A DNA stretch of 6,686 bases. Origin: Pseudomonadota bacterium. Lineage in GTDB: Bacteria > Pseudomonadota > Gammaproteobacteria > Burkholderiales > Thiobacillaceae. The stretch covers positions 1 to 6,686 of the forward strand of contig JAJZRT010000211.1 of assembly GCA_021802595.1 (NCBI GenBank), written 5' to 3'. The position numbers were made by a program, and so were the translations under genes. The notes beneath the pieces were generated by a model that was given only the letters and a program-made list of their open reading frames with translations, was not told where the DNA came from and searched no databases. Positions 1 to 6,331 of this stretch are shown here, in pieces (position 1 is the stretch's first letter; every line of letters starts with the position of its first letter).

Positions 1-1441
1 GTTTCAGGAAGGGTTCGGTGACTTCCGTCCCCTTCGGGGCGACAAGCCATGAGACCGGGTGACTGCAAACGAAATGCTCAAGCCTGGCATGGTCGACCAG
101 CAACTGCCCGGCCCTGTCCGGATCGAATTTTCCGGCTTCGGCCATCGCCTTGCGCCAGTTGTCGCTCCTGGACGTGTTGGCCGGGCTCCAGTTGTCAAAT
201 ATTTCGACCGGCGCCTTCAGCCCCAGGTAAAACGGCACATCGAAGAACTGGTCCCACATGAAAACGACCGGCTCGTCGTCCTGGCGTTGCCCGGCGATCA
301 CGCTGCTCACGCCCCGGTTCGTCTTGTGGTTGAACACATTGTTGGCGGCGATCGCCGACAGGCACACTACGCCAGCCACGACAGCGAATCCCTTCAGGAA
401 GCGGGGGGCGGGCACATCGCCCCACTTGCGCACCAGTCCATCGGCGATCAGGTAGGCCAGGGCCGGCAGCACGGGCAGCACATAGCCCACCAGCTTGGAA
501 GACGGGATGGAGAAGAAGCCCACGATCACTGCAGGCCAGATCCACATCAGCGAATGGATCGTCGGCTTTGCCCCGGCCTCCTGCCGGACGCGCTTCCAGG
601 CGGCCGGCAGCCACCAGGACCAGGGCAGGATGAGCAGCAGGATGACGGGCGGATAAAACCAGAACGGCATGGGATTGTTGAAGCCGCCCTCGGCAAACCG
701 CTGGAAATGGTTGTAGACGAAGAAATAATTCAGGAAATCCGGAAACCGCAGTTGCATCGCGACAAACCAGGGAACCGCAACCAGCAGGAAAACGACCAGG
801 CCGGGCAGCCAGATCAGCTTGCGCACCAGGGCCAGCCGGCGATTCCAGGCAAGCCAGGCGATCACCACCAGTCCCGGCAGCACGGCGCCGATCAGGCCTT
901 TTGCCAGAACGCCCAGCGCCGCGCCCAGGTACGCGCCGGCCAGCAGTCCCTTGTAGGGTCTGCCTCTCTCCGCATTCAGCCCTGCCTCACCGGCCAGCAG
1001 GATGGTGGCAGCGATCAGCCCCGCCACCAGCATGTCGAGATTGGCGAACTGGGCGCCGCCGAAGAAAAAGGGCTGGGTCACCAGGATCAACAAGGACCAG
1101 CGGGCGACCGTTCTGCCCTTTTGCCGCAGCGCGAACCCGTACAGGGTGAATGCCGCAATGCCGGCGCCCAGCCAGGGGGCAAGCCGGGCAGCCCATTCGC
1201 GCGTGCCAAAAACGTCGAGGCTGGCAGCGGTGATCCAGTAGAACAGTGGTGGCTTGTGGAAGAAGGGCAGGCCATTCAGCGTGGGATAGAGCCAGTTGCC
1301 CGAGGTCAGCATTTCCCAGGCCACGCTGACGTAGCGGCCCTCATCGGGCAAGGCCAGCGGCCTGACGCCCAGCGTCAGCGCCAGCCAGGCCAGCGCCAGC
1401 AGGAACCATCCTGCGTCCTTCCTGTTCCAGCCCGCGCTCAT
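1..1441 (-). CDS. ArnT/PMT-family membrane glycosyltransferase (C-terminus beyond the left edge)
   Basis: Read leftward from an ATG at 1441, this frame stays open for 480 codons to the window edge, so its stop is outside. It resembles GT-C enzymes of the ArnT/PMT_2 type, which move a sugar from undecaprenyl phosphate to a periplasmic acceptor such as lipid A. Visible landmarks are a first membrane helix at about residues 11-30, PDEGRY at 32-37 (the conserved acidic periplasmic loop), FFHKPPLFYW at 60-69, NLDM at 134-137 with a second conserved Asp, AKG at 180-182, NHFQRF at 244-249 and SSKLVGYVLP at 314-323. Many hydrophobic helices follow, then a soluble tail from about 375. ArnT proteins are about 550 residues, so 70 or so are probably missing. 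The start overlaps the stop of the upstream glycosyltransferase and has a good ribosome binding site. The family is clear; sugar and acceptor are not, so no arnT symbol is given. Confidence 0.9.
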   Translation of the reverse strand, partial: MSAGWNRKDAGWFLLALAWLALTLGVRPLALPDEGRYVSVAWEMLTSGNWLYPTLNGLPFFHKPPLFYWITAASLDVFGTREWAARLAPWLGAGIAAFTLYGFALRQKGRTVARWSLLILVTQPFFFGGAQFANLDMLVAGLIAATILLAGEAGLNAERGRPYKGLLAGAYLGAALGVLAKGLIGAVLPGLVVIAWLAWNRRLALVRKLIWLPGLVVFLLVAVPWFVAMQLRFPDFLNYFFVYNHFQRFAEGGFNNPMPFWFYPPVILLLILPWSWWLPAAWKRVRQEAGAKPTIHSLMWIWPAVIVGFFSIPSSKLVGYVLPVLPALAYLIADGLVRKWGDVPAPRFLKGFAVVAGVVCLSAIAANNVFNHKTNRGVSSVIAGQRQDDEPVVFMWDQFFDVPFYLGLKAPVEIFDNWSPANTSRSDNWRKAMAEAGKFDPDRAGQLLVDHARLEHFVCSHPVSWLVAPKGTEVTEPFLK

Positions 1442-2493
1442 CGCTGTGCCTCCCGCAAGCCGCGCCCGGCACGGTGCCGGACCACATACAAGGGACGGCC
1501 CTTGACCTCCTCGAAGATGCGGCTGACATATTCGCCCAGCACGCCCAGCCCGATGAGCTGTATCCCGGAAAAGAACATCAGGCCCACCACGATCGTCGTC
1601 CATCCAGGCACGGTGATGCCCCGCAGGAAGTAGTCGACGATCAGGTAGCCGCCATAGGTGAACGCCAGCAGCGCCAGGATGAACCCCACCAGGCTGGCAA
1701 TGCGCAGCGGCCAGGTGGTGAACGCCGTCAGACCGTCCAGGGACAGCCTCAGCAGATGGATGAGGCTGAATGTGCTGCGGCCGCTGCCACGTGCGGCCGG
1801 CACGTAGGCAATTTCGGTTGCATTGAAGCCCACCCATGCATACAGCCCCTTCAGGAAGCGGTTGCGCTCCGGCAGATCGAGCAGGGCTTCGACCACCGCC
1901 CGGTCCATGAGCCGGAAGTCACCGGCGTCCGGCGGCACCTTGAAGCGCGCACCGGCATTCACCAGTCGGTAAAACCACCCGGCCCCCTGGCGCTTGAACA
2001 GGCTTTCGTCACGACGGTGCTCGCGCACGGCATAGACCACGTCGTAGCCCTGCTGCCATTGTGCCAGCATGGCAGGGATCAGGTCCGGCGAGTGCTGCAT
2101 GTCGGCGTCCATCATCAGGCAGGTCTCGCAGCGCGCAGCCTCCAGTCCTGCCGTGAGCGCAGCCTCCTTGCCGAAGTTGCGCGACAGCTGGATGGCCTGG
2201 AATCCCGGCTGCGTCGACCAGAAGGCGAATACCTCCTGCGTGTTGTCGCGGCTGCCGTCGTCCACCAGAATGATTTCCCAGTCCGTCACCAGCGCCTGCA
2301 GCACGCTTTGCAGCCGGGGCAGCAGACGGTTCAGGTTTTCCGCTTCGTTGAAGCACGGAATGACGACAGACAAGCCGGGTAGCCAGTCACGCGGCTTGAT
2401 GGCGAAGTCCCGCCTGCCCGCTGGGGAATGTGCAATCCTTTCCACCTCGGGCATGGCAGACAGGTGATGGGGATGAAGCTCGTGTTGGCGCAT
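1438..2493 (-). CDS. GtrB/DPM1-like family 2 glycosyltransferase (polyprenyl-phosphate sugar synthase)
   Basis: A 351-residue protein with a GT-A catalytic domain followed by two membrane helices, the plan of GtrB, ArnC and dolichol-phosphate-mannose synthases. These transfer a sugar from a nucleotide donor to undecaprenyl phosphate on the cytoplasmic face. Seen: LSVVIPCFNE (41-50), VDDGS (77-81), RNFGKEAALTAG (105-116), the metal-binding DAD (129-131), GDFRLMDR (191-198), ERNRFLKGLYAWVG (209-222), helices at about 261-286 and 297-320, and GEYVSRIFEEVKGRPLY near the end. The RNFGKE, GDFRL and RFLKGLYAWVG wording is closer to GtrB than to ArnC, so glucose or another hexose is at least as likely as aminoarabinose. 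About 40 residues precede the fold, longer than usual; an ATG at 2454 (338 residues) is an alternative, and neither start has a convincing Shine-Dalgarno. It is the first gene of the leftward unit and overlaps the next by ATGA. Confidence 0.92.
   Translation of the reverse strand: MRQHELHPHHLSAMPEVERIAHSPAGRRDFAIKPRDWLPGLSVVIPCFNEAENLNRLLPRLQSVLQALVTDWEIILVDDGSRDNTQEVFAFWSTQPGFQAIQLSRNFGKEAALTAGLEAARCETCLMMDADMQHSPDLIPAMLAQWQQGYDVVYAVREHRRDESLFKRQGAGWFYRLVNAGARFKVPPDAGDFRLMDRAVVEALLDLPERNRFLKGLYAWVGFNATEIAYVPAARGSGRSTFSLIHLLRLSLDGLTAFTTWPLRIASLVGFILALLAFTYGGYLIVDYFLRGITVPGWTTIVVGLMFFSGIQLIGLGVLGEYVSRIFEEVKGRPLYVVRHRAGRGLREAQR
1449..1454 (-). promoter_or_regulatory. Ribosome binding site of the ArnT-like gene
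   Basis: On the minus strand GGGAGG lies 7 bases before the ATG at 1441, inside the last codons of the upstream glycosyltransferase gene. It is the best Shine-Dalgarno sequence in the window. It fixes the start of the leftward membrane glycosyltransferase and, with the ATGA overlap, suggests coupled translation of the two proteins. Confidence 0.8.
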
Positions 2494-2501
2494 CGGTGGG
2501 T

Positions 2502-2518
2502 CCGGAACCCGGTTCCGG
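2502..2518. repeat. Palindrome in the divergent intergenic region
   Basis: CCGGAACC and GGTTCCGG form perfect 8-base arms around a single C. The site lies just outside the start of the leftward glycosyltransferase gene and about 80 bases before the response regulator start. A compact dyad between divergent genes fits an operator for a dimeric regulator. In RNA a one-base loop could not close fully, so a transcript hairpin would lose some pairs. The regulator, if any, cannot be named. Confidence 0.5.
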
Positions 2519-2560
2519 TTTCATTTCCAGTTTGGGTTGATGCAGAATGCGCCTGACTGC

Positions 2561-2577
2561 CTTTCAATCTCCTTACA
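2561..2577 (+). promoter_or_regulatory. Possible response-regulator box (direct half-sites 11 bases apart)
   Basis: CTTTCA, five bases, then CTTACA gives two similar hexamers with an 11-base period, ending 19 bases before the response regulator start. Tandem half-sites about one helical turn apart are typical for OmpR-class regulators, and PmrA boxes have a related YTTAAK-N5-YTTAAK form. The match to that consensus is only partial, and the pair could be chance. If real, it would suggest autoregulation and perhaps control of the divergent glycosyltransferase unit. Confidence 0.22.
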
Positions 2578-2596
2578 CAACGCCCGCCACGCTTCG

Positions 2597-3280
2597 ATGC
2601 GCATCCTCCTGACCGAAGATGATCCTGCGCTTGCAGATCTGCTCCTGCGCGCATGCAGGCAGGAAGGCTACAGCGTCGACTGGGTCAGCGATGGCGTGGC
2701 GGCCGATCTCGCCCTCACCAGCGAGACCTATGACGCCCTGGTGCTCGACCTCGGCCTGCCGCGCATGGACGGACTGGACGTGCTCAAGCGCCTGCGCAAG
2801 CGTGGCAGCCACCTGCCCGTGATGATCCTGACGGCGCGCGAGGCCATTGCGGACCGGGTCGCGGGGCTGGACAGCGGCGCGGATGACTACATGCCCAAGC
2901 CTTTCGCCATCGCGGAATTGCAGGCCCGCCTGCGCGCGCTCGTCCGGCGCCACCACGGCGGGGCGTCCTCGGCCTGCCTGGAACTGGGCAGGCTGCGCTA
3001 CGACACCGCGAGCCGACAGGTTTTTCTCGACGGTGACGAAGTCGAGCTGTCCAGCCGCGAGCGGGAAGTCCTCTCCAGCCTGCTGCACAAGGCGGGCAAA
3101 GTCATCTCCAAACAGGCACTGACCTCTGCCATTTCCAGCTGGGACGCGACCGTGGGATCGAATGCGGTCGAGGTCTACATCCACCGTCTGCGCAAGAAGC
3201 TGGAACCGGCAGGCGTTGCCATCCGCACCGTACGCGGCCTGGGCTACCTGATCGAACCCTCCGATGACCGTCCCGCCTGA
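2597..3280 (+). CDS. OmpR-family response regulator
   Basis: A 227-residue cytoplasmic transcription factor, normal length for the OmpR/PhoB class. The receiver domain (about 1-118) has the acidic pocket E7-D8-D9, the likely phosphoacceptor D51 in VLDLGLPRMDG, the switch T79 in ILTARE and K101 in MPKPF. The winged-helix output domain (about 127-220) has LSSREREVLSSLL, the recognition-helix region with SNAVEVYIHRLRKKL, and the wing TVRGLGYLIE. The style is that of the TctD/QseB/PmrA group. The start at 2597 puts MRILLTEDD at the N-terminus as in the family. In-frame TTG 2537 and ATG 2540 would add about 20 residues with no family counterpart. No clear Shine-Dalgarno precedes any of them. The partner kinase overlaps its last 17 bases, so the pair is surely co-transcribed. 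Targets are unknown; the flanking glycosyltransferase genes are the natural guess. Confidence 0.96.
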   Translation: MRILLTEDDPALADLLLRACRQEGYSVDWVSDGVAADLALTSETYDALVLDLGLPRMDGLDVLKRLRKRGSHLPVMILTAREAIADRVAGLDSGADDYMPKPFAIAELQARLRALVRRHHGGASSACLELGRLRYDTASRQVFLDGDEVELSSREREVLSSLLHKAGKVISKQALTSAISSWDATVGSNAVEVYIHRLRKKLEPAGVAIRTVRGLGYLIEPSDDRPA

Positions 3281-4670
3281 AGCGCGCAGCGGAGCGCCCA
3301 CCCTGACCCATGCGCTGCTGGGATGGCTGCTGATCCCGCTTTTCATCCTGCTGGGCGTCAGTGCCTACACCACCTATCGCAACGCCGCCCACCTCGCGCA
3401 GACGGAGCGCGATCTCGTCCTGGAAGAAATCACCGACGACCTGAAAGAACTCGCTTCCGTCGCGCTCGAGAACAACCGGAAGATCGATGCTTCGGACTCC
3501 CGGTCGTTCAGCCTGCTCATCCGCGACGCCCGGGACCAGCGCTATTTCGCCATCTATGACGCCAGCGGTGCCCTGCTCGCCGGCGACCCCCGGTTGCCGC
3601 GCATGGGGGGCGGCTTTGGCGGCGACAAGCACGCGATGTTCGGCACCGTCACGCTGGACGGCCGGAATTTGCGACGGGCCGCCATCAAGGGCAGTCAGGA
3701 GGACCTCCCGGGGTTCGAGATCCAGGTGGCGGAAACCACGGTCAGGCGTGACCGGCTGATCCTGCACCTGCTCCGCGGCGTCCTCGTGCCGCAGGCGTTC
3801 GTTCTCCTCCTTTCCATTCCCCTCATCTGGTTTGGCGTCAGCCGGGGCCTGCGACCGCTCGAAGAACTGCGCCGTCGCATCACCCACCGGTCGGCCCAGG
3901 GTCTGGACGCCATTCCCATCGACGATGCGCCAAGGGAGTTGCAGCCCGTCGTCGGCGCGCTCAATGACCTGCTCTCCAGGGTGCGGGCGGGACAGGCCGA
4001 GCAGCGCCGCTTCACCGCCGATGCGGCGCATCAGATCAAGACTCCGCTGGCCGTGCTGACGGCCGAGATCGATCTGGCGCTCTCGGACACGACCTGTCCC
4101 TGCGCCCGGCCCACCCTGAGCCGCCTGGAGAAAGCCACCTCCCGGCTCGCCCATCTGGTAAGTCAGCTGCTGGCCCTGGCGCATTCGGAAGCGAATGAAG
4201 GCAAGACCCATGTCCTGTTCGATCTGTCCGAACTTGCGCGAGAGGTGAGCGGCGAGTTCGTCGCGGCTGCGGCAAGCCGGCGGATCGATCTCGGCTTTGA
4301 GGGAATAGAGCAGGCGATCCCGGTACGCGGCAACGTCATCCTGGTCAAGGAGGCCATGAAGAACCTGGTGGACAATGCGCTCAAGTTCACCCCGGAAGGC
4401 GGCACGGTCACCACGTCTGCCCGGGCGTGCCCGCCGGTCTTTGCCGTGGCCGACAGCGGCCCGGGCATTCCGGAAGCGGAGCTGCCGCTGATTTTCCGGC
4501 GCTTCCACCGGGCGCCCGACAGCAGCACGACCGAAGGCAGCGGCCTGGGGCTGGCCATCGTCCAGGAAGTGGCCCGCAAGCATGGCGCAGTCGTCACCGC
4601 GGGCAAGAGCGAGCTGGGCGGCGCGCGATTCGAATTCAGGTTTGAGCACACCGCTGTAAGCCAATCGTAA
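3264..4670 (+). CDS. Sensor histidine kinase, TctE/QseC/PmrB-like
   Basis: A 468-residue inner-membrane kinase and the cognate partner of the overlapping response regulator. Order: membrane helix at about 16-37; periplasmic sensor at about 38-166 resembling the 2CSK_N type (RYFAIYDASGALLAGD at 93-108, IQVAETTVRRDRL near its end); second helix at about 170-191; a HAMP-like linker; and a HisKA helix with TADAAHQIKTPLAVL, where H256 is the expected phosphorylation site. The ATPase domain has N367 and N371 in KNLVDNALKFTP, D397 in VADSGPGI, FRRFHR at 411-416 and GSGLGL at 425-430. All catalytic boxes look intact. The residue after the His is Gln with Lys further on (HQIKTP), a variant common in TctE-like kinases, rather than HELRTP. 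There is a CPC pair at 278-280 in the helical-hairpin turn. The ATG lies within the regulator gene with no Shine-Dalgarno, so translational coupling is likely. The signal sensed is unknown. Confidence 0.95.
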   Translation: MTVPPEARSGAPTLTHALLGWLLIPLFILLGVSAYTTYRNAAHLAQTERDLVLEEITDDLKELASVALENNRKIDASDSRSFSLLIRDARDQRYFAIYDASGALLAGDPRLPRMGGGFGGDKHAMFGTVTLDGRNLRRAAIKGSQEDLPGFEIQVAETTVRRDRLILHLLRGVLVPQAFVLLLSIPLIWFGVSRGLRPLEELRRRITHRSAQGLDAIPIDDAPRELQPVVGALNDLLSRVRAGQAEQRRFTADAAHQIKTPLAVLTAEIDLALSDTTCPCARPTLSRLEKATSRLAHLVSQLLALAHSEANEGKTHVLFDLSELAREVSGEFVAAAASRRIDLGFEGIEQAIPVRGNVILVKEAMKNLVDNALKFTPEGGTVTTSARACPPVFAVADSGPGIPEAELPLIFRRFHRAPDSSTTEGSGLGLAIVQEVARKHGAVVTAGKSELGGARFEFRFEHTAVSQS

Positions 4671-4684
4671 TCCGGGGTCCGGAT
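4670..4684. repeat. Short inverted repeat at the end of the kinase gene
   Basis: ATCCGG, GGT, CCGGAT: perfect 6-base arms with a 3-base loop, starting at the last base of the kinase stop codon and sitting 37 bases before the next gene. It could fold in RNA, but no T-run follows, so an intrinsic terminator is not supported. It may be a transcript-stabilising or attenuating hairpin, or a protein site; it shares GGGTCCGGA with the palindrome upstream of the response regulator. Confidence 0.45.
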
Positions 4685-4721
4685 ACTGCGCCCCGACTTC
4701 CCGATAGCGCGCAACCGTCGC

Positions 4722-6233
4722 ATGCCCCTGCCAGTGAAATCCCGTCCTGCTTCGCCTCTCCCGCACGCCACCCTGCTGTACATCCTGGTTTACTGCCTCG
4801 TCTGGTGGGGCATTTTCACCTTCTCGCGGCATTATCTGGACGGCGCCGACATGGTGGAAAACTACGCCTGGGGCATGGAATGGCAGTGGGGCACCAACAA
4901 GCACCCGCCGCTATTCGGCTGGATCACCGCGGCCTGGTTCAGGCTCTTCCCGGTCAGCGACGGCGCCTATTACCTGCTCAACCAGGTCAACCTGGCGATC
5001 GCGCTGGGGCTGCTGACGCTGGCGATGAGGCGCTTTCTGACCTGGGACAAGGTCCTGACTGCCATCGTGCTGACCACCCTGGCCAGCCATTTCGGCCCGG
5101 ACAGCGGGTTCAAATACAACGCCAACACCGCCCTGCTGCCCTTTGTCGCCGGCTTCGTCTGGAGCCTGCTGCATGCGCTCGAGCGGGGACGCATTCGGTG
5201 GTTCCTGCTCGCGGGGGTGTTCGCGGCCGCCGCCCTGCTCACCAAGTACTATGCGCTGGTGCTGTTCGCCGCCATCGGACTGGCCGTGCTGGTCACCCTG
5301 CGCCCGCCGCTGATCTCCCTGCTCAGAGGCACCCTCATCGCCGGCGCAACTGCGCTGCTGCTGGTCACACCGCATATCGTCTGGTCGATCCAGCATGGCT
5401 GGCCCAGCCTGCACTACATGCATGCCGCACACGAAACCGCAGGCGAGACGGGCGGGCTCAGGGCCTATGTCGTGGCCCTGACGGGCGTCGTGGGGTTCAG
5501 CGCCCTGCCCCTGCTGGCCTGGGGCGGAAGCCTCGTCCGGCTTCCCCGCGGCCGGCCCGTCGCGGCAACCCGGCCGCCACGACTGGGCCTAGGCATCCTT
5601 GTCCTGAGCGTGGCACTGACCGTCCTGGCCTCCCTGGTGCAGCAGGTCAGTCCGGTTTCGTCCTGGATGATCCCGGCCCTGCTGTTCCTGGGCTGGGCGC
5701 TGGTCGATCTCACCCCGAGCCGTTTCGACAGCGCTGCGCTCGCACGACGCGTGTCCGGATTCGGGCTGGCCTATCTTCTGCTCGCAGTCGCAGGGGCCGC
5801 AGTCTGGGAAAGGCAGTATCGCGCCTATCCCGCGCGGCCTGCCTGGGCGCTTCCGCAAAGCATTGCCGAGGACGTGACGCGCCTGTATCGGGACGCCTAC
5901 GGCCAGCCAGTCGAATACGCTGCCGGAACATTTCCGCTGCCCTACATCCTGAGCTTCTATTCGCCCGACCATCCGCACGGCCTGTACGGATCGGATCTGG
6001 CAGGATCCCCCTGGATCGATCCCCGCGCCCTGAAGTCGGGCAACAAGGTGGCCGTATGCGGCACCCTGAGTTTCGGCAAGTCCGACGCGCTCGCCTGTCC
6101 CGCGGCCCAGGCCTTGTTCGGCCCGCCGGACCAGCTCCGGCAACTGGCCTATCCGGTGTATGACCCGAAGACCCGGCAGCAGGGACTGCAGCGCTACACA
6201 GTGCTGATGTGGAAACCACGCGGCTCGCCCTGA
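4722..6233 (+). CDS. PMT/ArnT-like family 39-type membrane glycosyltransferase
   Basis: A 503-residue polytopic protein of the GT-C superfamily (PMT_2/ArnT-like), expected to use a polyprenyl-phosphate sugar on the periplasmic side. After helix 1 (about 18-36) comes the acidic loop YLDGADMVENYAWGMEWQWG (38-57), then NKHPPLFGWITAAW (59-72). Here D40, D43 and E46 fall where GT-C enzymes carry their catalytic acid, and HPPLFGW corresponds to the KPPLFYW stretch of the leftward enzyme. PDSGFKYNANTALLPFVAG (126-144) is a further conserved-looking segment. Roughly ten hydrophobic helices end near 364, followed by a soluble tail of about 140 residues. It is a distant relative, not a recent copy, of the leftward GT-C enzyme. 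The ATG at 4722 is the only good start before helix 1, with no Shine-Dalgarno. It lies 51 bases after the kinase gene and is probably in the same transcript. Sugar and acceptor are unknown. Confidence 0.88.
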   Translation: MPLPVKSRPASPLPHATLLYILVYCLVWWGIFTFSRHYLDGADMVENYAWGMEWQWGTNKHPPLFGWITAAWFRLFPVSDGAYYLLNQVNLAIALGLLTLAMRRFLTWDKVLTAIVLTTLASHFGPDSGFKYNANTALLPFVAGFVWSLLHALERGRIRWFLLAGVFAAAALLTKYYALVLFAAIGLAVLVTLRPPLISLLRGTLIAGATALLLVTPHIVWSIQHGWPSLHYMHAAHETAGETGGLRAYVVALTGVVGFSALPLLAWGGSLVRLPRGRPVAATRPPRLGLGILVLSVALTVLASLVQQVSPVSSWMIPALLFLGWALVDLTPSRFDSAALARRVSGFGLAYLLLAVAGAAVWERQYRAYPARPAWALPQSIAEDVTRLYRDAYGQPVEYAAGTFPLPYILSFYSPDHPHGLYGSDLAGSPWIDPRALKSGNKVAVCGTLSFGKSDALACPAAQALFGPPDQLRQLAYPVYDPKTRQQGLQRYTVLMWKPRGSP

Positions 6234-6241
6234 CCCACGAA

Positions 6242-6286
6242 ACTTGAGCGGGCCGGCCCGGGACACGTTTTGACGCCTGCTCAAGT
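6242..6286. repeat. Long-spaced inverted repeat before the radical SAM gene
   Basis: ACTTGAGC (6242-6249) and GCTCAAGT (6279-6286) are perfect 8-base arms separated by 29 bases. The left part of the spacer continues into a 12-base palindrome, CGGGCCGGCCCG (6249-6260). The right arm abuts a TAGAAT hexamer. The arrangement fits either an operator over a promoter or a terminator-like hairpin for the glycosyltransferase transcript. No T-run follows the right arm, which argues against a classical intrinsic terminator. Confidence 0.45.
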
Positions 6287-6291
6287 AGAAT
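6286..6291 (+). promoter_or_regulatory. Possible -10 element of the radical SAM gene
   Basis: TAGAAT matches the sigma-70 -10 consensus at five of six positions and lies 41 bases before the proposed GTG start. The only good -35-like hexamer nearby, TTGACG at 6270-6275, is just 10 bases away, too close for a standard promoter; the hexamer at the usual 17-base spacing (ACACGT, 6263-6268) is poor. It would therefore need an activator or be a chance match. Confidence 0.3.
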
Positions 6292-6331
6292 TGGGCGTTC
6301 GCATCGCATCCCCTCCGCTCCGCCCCGCAAC

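Noticed and set aside
1..1441. Naming the leftward transferase arnT and the locus a polymyxin-resistance arn operon
   Set aside because: The family match does not set the sugar, the partner synthase looks more like GtrB than ArnC, and no arnA, arnB, arnD or flippase gene is in view.
59..1633. Long rightward open frame (524 codons) opposite the leftward transferases
   Set aside because: It is antisense to two clear glycosyltransferase genes. Its product is rich in Gln, Gly, Pro, Arg and His without membrane segments or motifs, the usual result of reading the opposite strand of GC-rich coding DNA.
1474..2382. Rightward open frame of 302 codons opposite the GtrB-like gene
   Set aside because: Antisense shadow of a well-supported family 2 glycosyltransferase; composition dominated by Gln, His, Arg and Val.
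2520..2548. TTCATT (2520-2525) plus CAGAAT (2543-2548) as a sigma-70 promoter for the response regulator
   Set aside because: Spacing is 17 bases but the hexamers match only three and four of six consensus positions, which is expected by chance.
2537..2596. Upstream start of the response regulator at TTG 2537 or ATG 2540
   Set aside because: The added 20 residues have no counterpart in the family, and MRILLTEDD at 2597 matches the normal receiver N-terminus.
2573..3346. Leftward open frame of 257 codons opposite the response regulator
   Set aside because: Antisense to an intact OmpR-class regulator and lacking any domain signature.
3102..4904. Leftward open frame of 600 codons opposite the kinase gene
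   Set aside because: It covers a kinase with all catalytic boxes intact, spans three sense genes, and translates to low-complexity Arg/Gly/Gln-rich sequence with no recognisable domain.
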